From NCBI GenBank assembly GCA_041660045.1, contig JBAZXA010000007.1, positions 149,403 to 213,402 on the forward strand: DNA of 64,000 bases, given 5' to 3'. Source of the DNA: WM-3-3 sp041660045 (GTDB taxonomy: Bacteria; Pseudomonadota; Gammaproteobacteria; Methylococcales; Methylomonadaceae). How positions within the stretch are numbered: position 1 is the first letter of the stretch; every line of letters starts with the position of its first letter. The notes under the pieces were generated by a model. That model ran no database searches and was not told where the DNA came from. It saw nothing but the letters and a program-made list of their open reading frames with translations. A program made the translations under genes and the position numbers. Of this stretch, positions 25,018-34,151 are shown piece by piece.

Positions 25018-26829
25018 ATGAATCAAGAGCAGCAGCAGTCCCAACTTAAACAATTGATAGCAAAAGGTAAAGTTCAGGGTTTCCTGACTTATGCCGAAAT
25101 CAATGATCATTTACCTAGTGATATCGTCGATCCAGAACAAATCGAAGATTTTATAGGCATGATCAATGACATGGGAATTCAGGTTTATGAGGTCGCGCCG
25201 GATGAAGATTCCTTAATTACTGATTCGGCAGCATTGAACAGTGATGATGAAGACGCAGAAGAAGTTGCGGCCTTAGCTTCAGTTGACAGCGAGTTTGGCA
25301 GAACTACGGATCCTGTGCGCATGTATATGCGGGAAATGGGCTCGGTAGAATTGTTAACTCGGGATGATGAATTAAAAATTGCCAAACGCATAGAGGAAGG
25401 CCAGCAACAAGTTGTCAAGGCAATTTCACGTTCTTTTGTGGTGTTGGAAGATTTCTTAGACGCATTTGACAACATTTCTACCGAAGAAGGCGGCGTCCGT
25501 CTGGCTGATTTGGTGTCAGGTTTCGTCGATTTGAGCGAACCAGAAAATATCGCTGTCGCCGTAGCAGTAAATGATGAAGTTAGTGACGAGGCTGCTGTTG
25601 AAGATGAAGCTAAAGGCTTGGACTACGAAGAAGTAAAAGAAAAAGTTGAAGTCTTAAGAAAGCAGCTAAAAGCAGCTACTGCAACAGTCAAAAAATATGG
25701 TCATGTAGGTGAAAAAACAGAATCGGCATTTGAGTTATTGGCTGGCTCGTTTATGCAATTCAAATGGACGCCACAATACTTAAAAAAATTAACGGCAATC
25801 ATCCCGGGCGCGGTAGAATTAGTGCGCGAGCATGAAAAAACGGTGATGGAAATTTGTGTTAAACACGCAAAAATCTCACGTAAAGATTTTGTAGCGGCAT
25901 TTACTGAAAATGAGGCTAATCTGGTTTGGCTAGACCAATATTTGGTGGACAATCCTATTTATGCTGAAGCTTTGCGCACGCACGAAAAAGACATTAAAAA
26001 AGCCCAAAAGGCTTTGGCCGATATTGAAGAGCAATATGGTTTGAGCATCAATCGGCTAAAAGATATAAACCGCAGGATGTCTATTGGTGAAGCGAAAGCT
26101 CGGCGGGCAAAAAAGGAAATGATTGAGGCTAACCTAAGATTGGTTATTTCAATTGCAAAAAAATATACAAATCGTGGGCTACAATTCTTAGATCTAATCC
26201 AAGAAGGTAACATTGGTTTGATGAAGGCGGTGGATAAGTTCGAATATCGCCGGGGTTACAAATTTTCCACCTATGCTACTTGGTGGATACGGCAAGCCAT
26301 AACCCGGTCTATAGCTGACCAAGCAAGGACGATCCGTATACCCGTACATATGATAGAAACTATCAACAAGTTAAACCGTATTTCGCGCCAAATTTTGCAA
26401 GAAATGGGTCGGGAAGCGACACCGGAAGAATTGGCAGAGCGTATGGAAATGCCAGAAGATAAGGTGCGGAAAGTGTTGAAGATAGCTAAAGAGCCTATTT
26501 CCATGGAAACCCCTATTGGCGATGATGAAGATTCGCACTTAGGAGACTTTATTGAGGATGCAAAGGTTTTATCTCCAATTGAATCTGCTACAATTGATGG
26601 ATTACGTGAATCAACACAGAATGTGCTGGCAGGTTTAACAGCGCGGGAAGCAAAAGTTTTACGTATGCGTTTTGGCATCAATATGAATACCGACCATACC
26701 TTGGAAGAAGTCGGCAAACAATTTGATGTAACCCGGGAGCGGATTCGTCAAATTGAAGCGAAAGCACTTAGAAAGCTTCGGCATCCTTCGCGGTCAGAGC
26801 AGTTGCGATGCTTTTTGGATGGTGAATAA
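25018..26829 (+). CDS. rpoD: RNA polymerase sigma factor RpoD (sigma-70)
   Basis: The housekeeping sigma factor, 603 residues. An N-terminal region 1.1 is followed by region 1.2 (DPVRMYMREMG). A non-conserved acidic insert (about 180-210) precedes regions 2.1-2.4 with LIQEGNIGLMKAVDKFEY and the -10-recognition helix WWIRQAITRSIADQ (422-435). Region 4.2 is the -35-binding helix-turn-helix TLEEVGKQFDVTRERIRQIE (561-580). It ends the operon, and tRNA-Ile2 follows 12 bp later, as in E. coli where ileX lies near rpoD. Confidence 0.98.
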   Translation: MNQEQQQSQLKQLIAKGKVQGFLTYAEINDHLPSDIVDPEQIEDFIGMINDMGIQVYEVAPDEDSLITDSAALNSDDEDAEEVAALASVDSEFGRTTDPVRMYMREMGSVELLTRDDELKIAKRIEEGQQQVVKAISRSFVVLEDFLDAFDNISTEEGGVRLADLVSGFVDLSEPENIAVAVAVNDEVSDEAAVEDEAKGLDYEEVKEKVEVLRKQLKAATATVKKYGHVGEKTESAFELLAGSFMQFKWTPQYLKKLTAIIPGAVELVREHEKTVMEICVKHAKISRKDFVAAFTENEANLVWLDQYLVDNPIYAEALRTHEKDIKKAQKALADIEEQYGLSINRLKDINRRMSIGEAKARRAKKEMIEANLRLVISIAKKYTNRGLQFLDLIQEGNIGLMKAVDKFEYRRGYKFSTYATWWIRQAITRSIADQARTIRIPVHMIETINKLNRISRQILQEMGREATPEELAERMEMPEDKVRKVLKIAKEPISMETPIGDDEDSHLGDFIEDAKVLSPIESATIDGLRESTQNVLAGLTAREAKVLRMRFGINMNTDHTLEEVGKQFDVTRERIRQIEAKALRKLRHPSRSEQLRCFLDGE

Positions 26830-26841
26830 GCTTAGTTTTTA

Positions 26842-26918
26842 GGGCCCTTAGCTCAGTTGGTTAGAGCGTCCGACTCATAATCGGCAGGTCGTAGGTTCAA
26901 GTCCTACAGGGCCCACCA
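26842..26918 (+). tRNA. tRNA with anticodon CAT, probably tRNA-Ile2
   Basis: A full 77-nt cloverleaf with encoded CCA. Acceptor stem GGGCCCT/AGGGCCC, GCTC D-stem, anticodon loop CTCATAA (anticodon CAT), T-loop TTCAAGT. CAT can be elongator Met or, after lysidine modification by TilS, Ile2 reading AUA. The acceptor stem and the position after rpoD resemble ileX, so Ile2 is preferred. Transcribed with, or just after, rpoD. Confidence 0.93.
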
Positions 26919-26924
26919 AGATAA

Positions 26925-26948
26925 AAAAGGCTGCGTGTGCAGCCTTTT
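26925..26948 (+). terminator. Rho-independent terminator after tRNA-Ile2
   Basis: A 10-bp stem AAAAGGCTGC / GCAGCCTTTT with a GTGT loop and terminal T-run, 6 bp after the tRNA. It ends the rpoD-tRNA transcript. Confidence 0.85.
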
Positions 26949-26996
26949 CCACATCATGGCTTTTGGTTTTAAATCTTTTTTCGAGGGCAATATATC

Positions 26997-28157
26997 GTGA
27001 GCAATAATTACATCTTTACATCCGAATCGGTTTCAGAAGGGCACCCTGACAAGGTCGCGGACCAAATATCCGATGCCATTCTTGATGCATTATTGGCTCA
27101 GGATCCACGTTCTCGTGTAGCTTGTGAGACCTTAGTAAAAACCGGTATGGTAGTTTTGGCGGGTGAAATTACCACCAATGCCTGGGTAGACACTGAGGAT
27201 CTGGTAAGGAAAGTGGTTTGCGAAATTGGCTATGACCATGGTGACATCGGTTTTGATGGCAAAACCTGTGCAGTCATGAACGCCATCGGTAAACAATCAG
27301 CTGATATTGCAATGGGTGTTGATGAAGCCGATGACCATGAGCAAGGCGCAGGCGATCAAGGTTTGATGTTTGGTTATGCCAGCAATGAAACTGATGTGTT
27401 AATGCCCGCCCCCATCACCTATTCACATTTGCTTGTTAAACGCCAAGCCGAAGTACGCAAAAATAAAACCTTGCCTTGGTTGCGGCCAGATGCCAAAAGC
27501 CAAATCACGTTTCGTTATGTTGATCATAAACCAGTCGCCATTGATGCGGTTGTCTTATCGACGCAACATTCACCCGATATTGGCGCTAAGCAATTGCATG
27601 AGGCGGTCATGGATGAGATTATCCTGCCTACTTTGCCTAAGGAATGGTTACATGCCGGGACTAAGTTTTTTATTAATCCAACCGGCCAATTCATTATAGG
27701 CGGTCCTGTTGGCGATTGTGGCTTAACAGGGCGCAAAATCATCGTTGATTCCTATGGTGGTATGGCACGCCATGGTGGCGGGGCGTTTTCAGGTAAAGAC
27801 CCTTCAAAAGTTGACCGCTCTGCCGCCTATATGTGCCGCTATGTGGCAAAAAATATAGTGGCGGCGGGCTTAGCTGATCGTTGTGAAATTCAGGTTTCCT
27901 ACGCTATAGGTGTGGCTGAGCCTACTTCTATTAGTGTGGAAACTTTTGGTACAGGAAAAGTGGATGAAGACCGTTTAGTGCAAATCATTAGGGATAATTT
28001 TGACCTTAGGCCTAAGGGCTTGATTGCGATGTTACAACTAATGCAACCCATCTATCAACCGACGGCGGCATATGGTCACTTTGGGCGCACAGAAGAAAGC
28101 TTTACTTGGGAAAAAACCGATAAGGTAGATGTGTTAAAAGACGCTGCAGGACTTTAA
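26997..28157 (+). CDS. metK: S-adenosylmethionine synthase
   Basis: MetK makes SAM from methionine and ATP. The 386-residue protein starts at GTG 26997 after a GAGGG site and shows the ATP motif EGHPDK (near 14-19), GAGDQGLMFGYA (about 117-128) and the phosphate-binding GGGAFSGKDPSKVDRS (about 259-274). The next gene, ahcY, is 23 bp away, making a SAM synthesis and recycling unit. No SAM or SAH riboswitch was found upstream. Confidence 0.98.
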   Translation: MSNNYIFTSESVSEGHPDKVADQISDAILDALLAQDPRSRVACETLVKTGMVVLAGEITTNAWVDTEDLVRKVVCEIGYDHGDIGFDGKTCAVMNAIGKQSADIAMGVDEADDHEQGAGDQGLMFGYASNETDVLMPAPITYSHLLVKRQAEVRKNKTLPWLRPDAKSQITFRYVDHKPVAIDAVVLSTQHSPDIGAKQLHEAVMDEIILPTLPKEWLHAGTKFFINPTGQFIIGGPVGDCGLTGRKIIVDSYGGMARHGGGAFSGKDPSKVDRSAAYMCRYVAKNIVAAGLADRCEIQVSYAIGVAEPTSISVETFGTGKVDEDRLVQIIRDNFDLRPKGLIAMLQLMQPIYQPTAAYGHFGRTEESFTWEKTDKVDVLKDAAGL

Positions 28158-28180
28158 TTTATTGACGACTAGGAGCCAAC

Positions 28181-29503
28181 ATGAACCAAGCAGATTTTAA
28201 AACAGCTGATGTGACATCAGTAGATTACAAAGTTGCAGATATTGCCCTAGCAAGTTGGGGCCGTAAAGAAATTAATATTGCTGAAACTGAAATGCCAGGT
28301 TTGATGGCATTACGGACTGAATTCAAGGCTGAGCAACCATTAAAAAATGCCCGTATCGCCGGTTGTCTGCATATGACCATACAAACAGCAGTATTGATTG
28401 AAACCTTGACGGCCTTAGGGGCAGAAGTGCGCTGGTCATCCTGTAACATTTTTTCTACACAAGACCATGCGGCAGCAGCTATTGCTGAAGCTGGTGTCCC
28501 CGTTTTTGCTTGGAAAGGTGAAACAGAGGCAGAAGCGGATTGGTGTATAGAACAAACCATCATAGGCCCAAATGGTTGGCGTCCCAATATGATTTTGGAT
28601 GATGGTGGTGATTTAACCAACATGATGCATGATAAATTTCCTGAACTGATGGCCGAAGTTAAAGGGTTGTCTGAAGAGACCACGACTGGTGTTTTGCGTT
28701 TGTACGAACGGGTTGCCAAAGGCACTTTAAAAGTACCGGCGTTTAATGTTAACGATTCAGTGACGAAATCCAAGTTTGATAATCTGTATGGTTGCCGTGA
28801 ATCTTTGGTCGATGGTATCAAACGTGCAACTGATGTAATGGTTGCTGGCAAAATTGCTGTGGTTTGTGGTTATGGCGATGTTGGTAAGGGCTGTGCCCAG
28901 TCACTACGTGGCTTAGGGGCAACAGTTTGGATAACTGAAATTGATCCGATTTGTGCGTTACAGGCGGCTATGGAAGGTTATCGTGTGGTCACCATGGAAG
29001 ATGCGGCACCTATCGCCAATATATTTGTCACCGCAACCGGTAATTTTGGTGTGATTACTCATGACCATATGAAAGCGATGCGGGATCAGGCTATCGTTTG
29101 TAATATAGGCCATTTTGATGCGGAAATCGAAATAGCAGCGATACGCCAATACACATGGGAAAATATTAAACCTCAAGTCGACCATGTCATTTTTCCGGAT
29201 GGAAAGCGTATTATCGTGCTTGCGGAAGGCCGTTTAGTGAATTTAGGTTGTGCAACAGGGCATCCAAGTTTTGTTATGTCCAACTCATTTTGTAACCAAG
29301 TTTTGGCGCAAATTGAATTGTGGAAACATGCGGAAGATTATGCCAATGAAGTGTATATCTTACCCAAAAAACTTGATGAAAAAGTGGCAAGATCGCATTT
29401 GCAGCAACTTGGTGTCCAGTTAACCCAATTAACCGAGGCACAAGCTAAATACCTTAATGTATCTGTTGATGGGCCTTATAAGTCTGATCATTATCGCTAT
29501 TAA
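28181..29503 (+). CDS. ahcY: Adenosylhomocysteinase
   Basis: AhcY splits S-adenosylhomocysteine to adenosine and homocysteine, closing the methyl cycle. The 440-residue enzyme carries the NAD-binding GYGDVGKG (230-237). Near the C-terminus are the family's GHPSFVMSNSF and the terminal DGPYKSDHYRY that reaches the partner subunit's cofactor. The organism therefore uses the AhcY route; the Pfs/LuxS route of enterobacteria is not seen in the window. AGGAG site before the ATG; linked to metK. Confidence 0.98.
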   Translation: MNQADFKTADVTSVDYKVADIALASWGRKEINIAETEMPGLMALRTEFKAEQPLKNARIAGCLHMTIQTAVLIETLTALGAEVRWSSCNIFSTQDHAAAAIAEAGVPVFAWKGETEAEADWCIEQTIIGPNGWRPNMILDDGGDLTNMMHDKFPELMAEVKGLSEETTTGVLRLYERVAKGTLKVPAFNVNDSVTKSKFDNLYGCRESLVDGIKRATDVMVAGKIAVVCGYGDVGKGCAQSLRGLGATVWITEIDPICALQAAMEGYRVVTMEDAAPIANIFVTATGNFGVITHDHMKAMRDQAIVCNIGHFDAEIEIAAIRQYTWENIKPQVDHVIFPDGKRIIVLAEGRLVNLGCATGHPSFVMSNSFCNQVLAQIELWKHAEDYANEVYILPKKLDEKVARSHLQQLGVQLTQLTEAQAKYLNVSVDGPYKSDHYRY

Positions 29504-29513
29504 GCTTATGGGC

Positions 29514-29542
29514 GTGGCAAGGTAGGTTAATAACCTTGCCAC
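29514..29542 (+). terminator. Perfect 10-bp hairpin between ahcY and metF
   Basis: GTGGCAAGGT / ACCTTGCCAC with a 9-base loop, 10 bp after ahcY. There is no T-run, so it may be a Rho-assisted terminator, an mRNA 3'-end protector or a regulatory hairpin before metF. Confidence 0.5.
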
Positions 29543-29593
29543 TTCGAAGTGTCCGTTTAGCTGTCCCCTCCAAGTTTATGGTTTGTGTATAAA

Positions 29594-30439
29594 ATGCAGT
29601 CACAAAAACAATATCCGCGTTTATTTAGCTTTGAGTTTTATCCGCCTAAATCGGAAGAGGGAGCTACTAGCCTAATGGCTGTGCATGAGCAGTTAGCCCA
29701 GTTAAATCCAGATTTTTTTTCAGTTACCTTTGGTGCTGGTGGGTCAACCCGGGATAAAACCTTTGAGTCAGTGGTCGCCATTCAAGCAAAAGGGGTCGCC
29801 GCTGCGCCACATTTATCTTGTGTCGCCTCCAACAAAACCAGTATCCGTGACATTTTAAAAAACTACCAAGACCAGGGGGTAAAAAAAATTGTTGCGTTGC
29901 GAGGTGATCTACCTTCGGGCATGATGTCTTTAGGCGAGTTTCGCCACGCTAATGAACTGGTGGCTTTTATTCGGGAAGAGACGGGTGATTATTTCCAAAT
30001 CCACGTTGCGGCTTATCCAGAAGTTCATCCGCAGGCGCCTAGCGCCGCGCAAGATTTGAAACATTTTAAGCTTAAGGTGGATGCTGGGGCAAATGCGGCT
30101 ATTACACAATATTTCTACAGCGCTGATGCTTATTTTCATTTTATAGATGCTTGTGAGAAAGCGGCTATCAATGTCCCTATAGTGCCAGGCATAATGCCGA
30201 TTACAAATTATTCCCAACTATTTAGGTTTTCGGAAATGTGCGGTGCGGATATACCGCGTTGGCTAAGAAAGCGTTTGGAAGGATTTGGTGATGACCGTGC
30301 CTCAATTTTAGCTTTTGGGGAAGATGTGGTCAGTAGGTTGTGCCAGCAACTCTTAGAAAATGATGCTCCAGGATTGCATTTTTATACTATGAACCAATCG
30401 GCACCCACGTTGGCGATATGGAAAAACCTTAAGCTATAA
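29594..30439 (+). CDS. metF: 5,10-methylenetetrahydrofolate reductase
   Basis: MetF reduces methylene-THF to methyl-THF for methionine synthesis, using FAD in a TIM barrel. Characteristic segments are FSFEFYPPKSEEG at the start, VTFGAGGSTR and LRGDLPSG, and GIMPITNYSQ with GADIPRWLRKRL later. The ORF opens at GTG 29585, but ATG 29594 gives the usual short N-terminus and 281 residues. No strong ribosome-binding site is seen for either. It follows ahcY and completes a methyl-cycle cluster. Confidence 0.95.
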   Translation: MQSQKQYPRLFSFEFYPPKSEEGATSLMAVHEQLAQLNPDFFSVTFGAGGSTRDKTFESVVAIQAKGVAAAPHLSCVASNKTSIRDILKNYQDQGVKKIVALRGDLPSGMMSLGEFRHANELVAFIREETGDYFQIHVAAYPEVHPQAPSAAQDLKHFKLKVDAGANAAITQYFYSADAYFHFIDACEKAAINVPIVPGIMPITNYSQLFRFSEMCGADIPRWLRKRLEGFGDDRASILAFGEDVVSRLCQQLLENDAPGLHFYTMNQSAPTLAIWKNLKL

Positions 30440-30468
30440 TGCATACGCAAGCTTAGTGTTAATAAATG

Positions 30469-30488
30469 GCGGCTGCGGCCGCTTTTTT
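30469..30488 (+). terminator. Rho-independent terminator after metF
   Basis: GC-rich stem GCGGC-TGCG-GCCGC followed by six T residues, 30 bp after metF. Confidence 0.85.
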
Positions 30489-30505
30489 GTTTATTAAGGA
30501 AAAGT

Positions 30506-31852
30506 GTGGATAACCAAATATTTTCCCAGCGCGATTTAGCGGTCTTGTGGCATCCGTGCACACAAATGAAAGACCATGAAAGCTTTCCTATTATTCCCAT
30601 TAAACAAGGTGCCGGTGTCTGGTTGGAAGACTTTGATGGTAACCGTTATATAGATGCGATCAGCTCATGGTGGGTAAATTTATTTGGGCATGCAAATACA
30701 ACGATTAACACCGCTATAAAAAACCAGTTAGATACTCTAGAGCATGTAATTTTTGCGGGCTTTTCCCATGAAACTGCGATAGTTTTGGCTGAACAGCTCA
30801 TCGAGATTTCGCCGGCAGGTTTACAACGTTGTTTTTATGCCGATAACGGCTCCTCAGCTGTTGAGGTGGCGCTCAAAATGAGTTTCCATTATTGGCGTAA
30901 TAAGGGTTTAAGCAAAAAAACTAAATTTATTACCTTGGCAAACAGTTACCACGGTGAAACTTTGGGGGCGTTGGCGGTAGGTAATGTGCCGCTATACAAG
31001 GATACCTACCATCCCCTATTGATGGAAGTGCTCACGGTGCCAGGCCCCGATTGTTATTACCGCGAACCCGGTGAGACTTGGGAAGCTTATTCGCTTAGAA
31101 AATTTGCTTTGATGGCGCAGATGTTGACGCAACATGCTGATAGCGTATGCGCGGTAATTATTGAGCCGCTAGTGCAATGTGCCGGAAATATGCGCATGTA
31201 TGATCCAATTTATCTGAAAATGCTTAGGCAAGCTTGTGATCAATATAACGTGCATTTGATCGCTGATGAGATTGCTGTGGGTTTTGGCCGCACTGGCACC
31301 ATGTTCGCCTGTGAACAAGCCGCTATCAGCCCTGACTTTATGTGTTTGTCCAAAGGTTTAACTGGCGGCTATTTACCGCTTTCGGCGGTATTGTCTACAG
31401 ATCAGATATACCAAGCTTTTTATGGCGAATATCAAACACTAACAGCTTTTTTACATTCACACAGTTATACCGGTAATGCTTTAGCTTGTCGGGCCGCGTT
31501 GGCAACCCTGTCTATTTTTCAAAACACGCCAGTGCTAGAAAACAACCTTGTCTTAGCGAACTTAATGGCTACATTGTGTAGCCATTTTGCGGAACATCCG
31601 CATGTTGCAGAAGTGAGGCAAACTGGCATGATATTAGCGGTGGAGTTAGTAAAAAATAAAGCTAACCGTGAGGCATATCCTTGGCAAGAACGTAGAGGTT
31701 TGTTGGTTTACCATTACGCTTTGTCGCGTGGGGTTTTACTGCGGCCACTCGGCAATGTCATTTACTTTATGCCGCCTTATGTGATTAACGAACAGGAACT
31801 AGAATTAATGGTAAACGTGGCTTGGGATGCTATTGGGCATGCGACTAGCTGA
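30506..31852 (+). CDS. bioA: Adenosylmethionine--8-amino-7-oxononanoate aminotransferase
   Basis: BioA makes 7,8-diaminopelargonate in biotin synthesis with SAM as amino donor. The 448-residue class III aminotransferase has the substrate loop HPCTQMKDHE, SSWWVNLFGH, the PLP-binding D254 in IADEIAVGFGRTG and the Schiff-base lysine K283 in LSKGLTGGYLPLS. It starts at GTG 30506 five bases after AAGGA. The stop shares one base with the start of rsmE. No other bio gene is near, so the pathway is dispersed. Confidence 0.96.
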   Translation: MDNQIFSQRDLAVLWHPCTQMKDHESFPIIPIKQGAGVWLEDFDGNRYIDAISSWWVNLFGHANTTINTAIKNQLDTLEHVIFAGFSHETAIVLAEQLIEISPAGLQRCFYADNGSSAVEVALKMSFHYWRNKGLSKKTKFITLANSYHGETLGALAVGNVPLYKDTYHPLLMEVLTVPGPDCYYREPGETWEAYSLRKFALMAQMLTQHADSVCAVIIEPLVQCAGNMRMYDPIYLKMLRQACDQYNVHLIADEIAVGFGRTGTMFACEQAAISPDFMCLSKGLTGGYLPLSAVLSTDQIYQAFYGEYQTLTAFLHSHSYTGNALACRAALATLSIFQNTPVLENNLVLANLMATLCSHFAEHPHVAEVRQTGMILAVELVKNKANREAYPWQERRGLLVYHYALSRGVLLRPLGNVIYFMPPYVINEQELELMVNVAWDAIGHATS

Positions 31853-32586
31853 TGCGGGTTTCTAGATTATATATACCACAAGCCTTAGCGCAAGGCTTGG
31901 TGATAACCTTGGAAGAAGACAGTGCTCATTATGTAAGAGCGGTGTTACGTTTAAAACAAAAAGATGCAATTGTCTTGTTTAATGGTGATGGCCACGATTA
32001 TTTGAGTGTGTTATCCGAGGTTAGCCGCAAGCACGTCAAAGTCGAAATTGGCCAGTTCAATGCACGTCATACGGAGTCTACATTAAATGTTGTTGTAGGC
32101 TTGGGCATTTCGCGGGGTGACCGCATGGATATGGTCGTACAAAAAGCCGTTGAACTGGGCGTCTATAAAATCACGCCTTTACAGACTGAACGTTGTGTGG
32201 TTCAGTTAAACGCTGAAAAACAGCAGCAACGGCGATGTCACTGGCAAAAAATTGTCCAACATGCCAGTGAGCAATGTGGGCGTGCGGTGCTGCCTGAGTT
32301 AGGAGATGTAGGCTCATTAGCTAACTGGTTAAGTGCTCAGCTGGGCTTAAAAGTTTTTTTAGACCCGTATGCTGAAACAGTGCTTAACAGTTTGCAACCT
32401 ATTACCAATACAGTGACCCTTTTATCTGGACCAGAAGGCGGCTTTACAGGGCAAGAGCGAGAGCTAGCCAAGGCGGCAGGCTTTATTCCTGTGCGCTTGG
32501 GGAAAAGAATATTACGCACTGAAACTGCAGCCTTGGCGGCGCTTGCAGCGGTGCAAACCTTATGGGGGGATTTTGGCGGTGGTTAA
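31852..32586 (+). CDS. rsmE: 16S rRNA (uracil-1498-N3)-methyltransferase
   Basis: RsmE methylates U1498 of 16S rRNA with SAM. It is a SPOUT-fold enzyme of 244 residues with an N-terminal PUA-like domain. The C-terminal trefoil knot carries LLSGPEGGFTGQE (193-198 is GPEGGF) and LGKRILRTETAALAAL. It overlaps bioA by one base and is overlapped by the membrane protease gene downstream, so the three form one transcript. Confidence 0.95.
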   Translation: MRVSRLYIPQALAQGLVITLEEDSAHYVRAVLRLKQKDAIVLFNGDGHDYLSVLSEVSRKHVKVEIGQFNARHTESTLNVVVGLGISRGDRMDMVVQKAVELGVYKITPLQTERCVVQLNAEKQQQRRCHWQKIVQHASEQCGRAVLPELGDVGSLANWLSAQLGLKVFLDPYAETVLNSLQPITNTVTLLSGPEGGFTGQERELAKAAGFIPVRLGKRILRTETAALAALAAVQTLWGDFGGG

Positions 32587-33478
32587 GGGCTTAAAATTAG
32601 TTTTTTACGCGGCTGCCCCATTACTGGTTTTATGCTTAATCGCTATTTTGGCAGGTATAGTCAGTTGTTGGCTGGTACAAGCAATGGCTATCGAATACCC
32701 TTTGCGTAAAGTGATTAGCAAAGCCACCCAGCTTTTTTTAGTGTTGGCCATCTTCCCTTTAATGGCATGGCTAAAGATAAATAAAACAGAGCTAGGCTTT
32801 GCAGCTAAGGAATTATTTTTCAAGCAAATTGTATACGGCTTTAGCCTAGGCTTAGTGACTTTATTGCCAGTGATTTTATTACTCTACAGTTTAGGGGTTA
32901 ATGTTATCGACACCGCCCAAACCTGGACTATAGCTACCTTGTTAGGCAAAATGTCGCTTAGTTTAGCGGCTGCTATGCTGATTGCATGCTTAGAGGAGTC
33001 GCTTTTTCGCGGGCTTTTGTTAAGTAGCTTGAAACAAAAAATGCCTTTGCTGCTGGCCATATTGCTGAGTGCTCTTTATTTCGCGGCTTTACACTTTTTA
33101 CACAGTAAAACGGATGTCCCGTTGCAAGCAGTGACGCTGGCAAGTGGGTTTCCTTTAATCATGGACGCTTTTGCTAATTTGCTGAATCCAGACATAAGCT
33201 CAGCTTTTTGGGCGCTTTTCTTCGTAGGGGTTTTTCTTGCTGTACTTAGAACGCAGGTTAAAAACAGTTTAGGTTTATGTATTGGTTGCCATTGTTGTTG
33301 GGTTTGGCAGATTAAAATGGCTAAAAGTGTGTTTAATCCTGATGCTTATTCACAATATAGTTATTGGGTTAGCAGTTATGACGGTATTATTGGCCCTATG
33401 GTTAGCGTATGGCTTAGCGTTACCCTTTTGGCATATTTTCTGTTTAGAAAGCTAAAAAGTGGAAAATTTAATCCCTAA
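32579..33478 (+). CDS. CPBP-family intramembrane glutamic protease
   Basis: An integral membrane protein of about 299 residues with some eight hydrophobic helices. The Abi/CPBP active-site motif is present as LEESLFRGLLL (E139-E140 and R144 from the chosen start), followed by a second block with FAALHFLHSK. CPBP proteins process prenylated or other membrane substrates; some serve in bacteriocin immunity or in exosortase-type systems. The frame opens at TTG 32543, but GTG 32579 is eight bases after a GGGGGA site and is preferred. It overlaps rsmE by 8 bp and converges with yajQ, overlapping by 11 bp. Substrate unknown. Confidence 0.85.
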   Translation: MVKGLKLVFYAAAPLLVLCLIAILAGIVSCWLVQAMAIEYPLRKVISKATQLFLVLAIFPLMAWLKINKTELGFAAKELFFKQIVYGFSLGLVTLLPVILLLYSLGVNVIDTAQTWTIATLLGKMSLSLAAAMLIACLEESLFRGLLLSSLKQKMPLLLAILLSALYFAALHFLHSKTDVPLQAVTLASGFPLIMDAFANLLNPDISSAFWALFFVGVFLAVLRTQVKNSLGLCIGCHCCWVWQIKMAKSVFNPDAYSQYSYWVSSYDGIIGPMVSVWLSVTLLAYFLFRKLKSGKFNP

Positions 33479-33950
33479 AATTAGTAAATTGTAGTGGTTG
33501 TTCCAGTTTTTCTTCTCGGAGCATTTGGATTACTTCTTGCAGGTCATCGCGTTTTTTGCCGGTTACCCTAACTTGTTCGCCTTGGATGGCGGCTTGAACT
33601 TTTAACTTTTTATCTTTAATCAGCTTAACAATTTTTTTGGCGAGTACACTGTCTACACCTTGCTTTAAGGTAATTTCTTGGCGCATAGACTTGCCGCTGG
33701 CTTTAGGGTCGCCAACTTCCATACAAGCTATGTCTACGCCTCGACGGGTAAGCTTTGAGCAAACCACGCTGAACATCTGCTGCAACTGAAAGGTGGACTG
33801 TGAGAGCATAATTAACTTGCTATCATTTAATTCAAAACTGGAATCAGTGCCTTTAAAATCAAAACGCGTGGCAACTTCCTTATTGGCTTGGTCAATGGCG
33901 TTGCTTATTTCGTGCTTATCAAATTCTGAAACAATATCAAAAGTGGGCAT
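33468..33950 (-). CDS. yajQ: YajQ family nucleotide-binding protein
   Basis: A 160-residue member of the UPF0234/YajQ family. It starts with the signature MPTFDIVSEFDKHEISNAID and has the conserved NRRGVDI-like segment TRRGVDIACMEVGDPKASGK. A Xanthomonas relative binds cyclic di-GMP and works with a LysR regulator, and others bind RNA or nucleotides. The role in this organism is unproven. It converges with the CPBP gene and stands alone. Confidence 0.95.
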   Translation of the reverse strand: MPTFDIVSEFDKHEISNAIDQANKEVATRFDFKGTDSSFELNDSKLIMLSQSTFQLQQMFSVVCSKLTRRGVDIACMEVGDPKASGKSMRQEITLKQGVDSVLAKKIVKLIKDKKLKVQAAIQGEQVRVTGKKRDDLQEVIQMLREEKLEQPLQFTNFRD

Positions 33951-34151
33951 TGCTGTTATAGCTTAAAAAAATTATGACTATAAAGGGCTATTTAATATAA
34001 TTCAACGTTATTTAAATAAAATCTTACGTATTAGGCTTAATTTTCCAAGGCTGAGTTTACATCATTTATGATTCAGCGGGATAATAAGGTTGCCATGATT
34101 CGCCGTTAGTACTATTGTACCGAACACCAACATTAACCGTAAATTAAGCTT

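Noticed and set aside
26842..26918. tRNA-Ile2 as an integration site of a mobile element
   Set aside because: The tRNA is followed by a terminator and metK, with no integrase gene or repeated 3' end of the tRNA nearby.
26949..26996. SAM or SAH riboswitch before metK-ahcY
   Set aside because: The leader between the tRNA terminator and metK is under 50 bases and holds no matching structure, and the metK-ahcY gap is only 23 bases.
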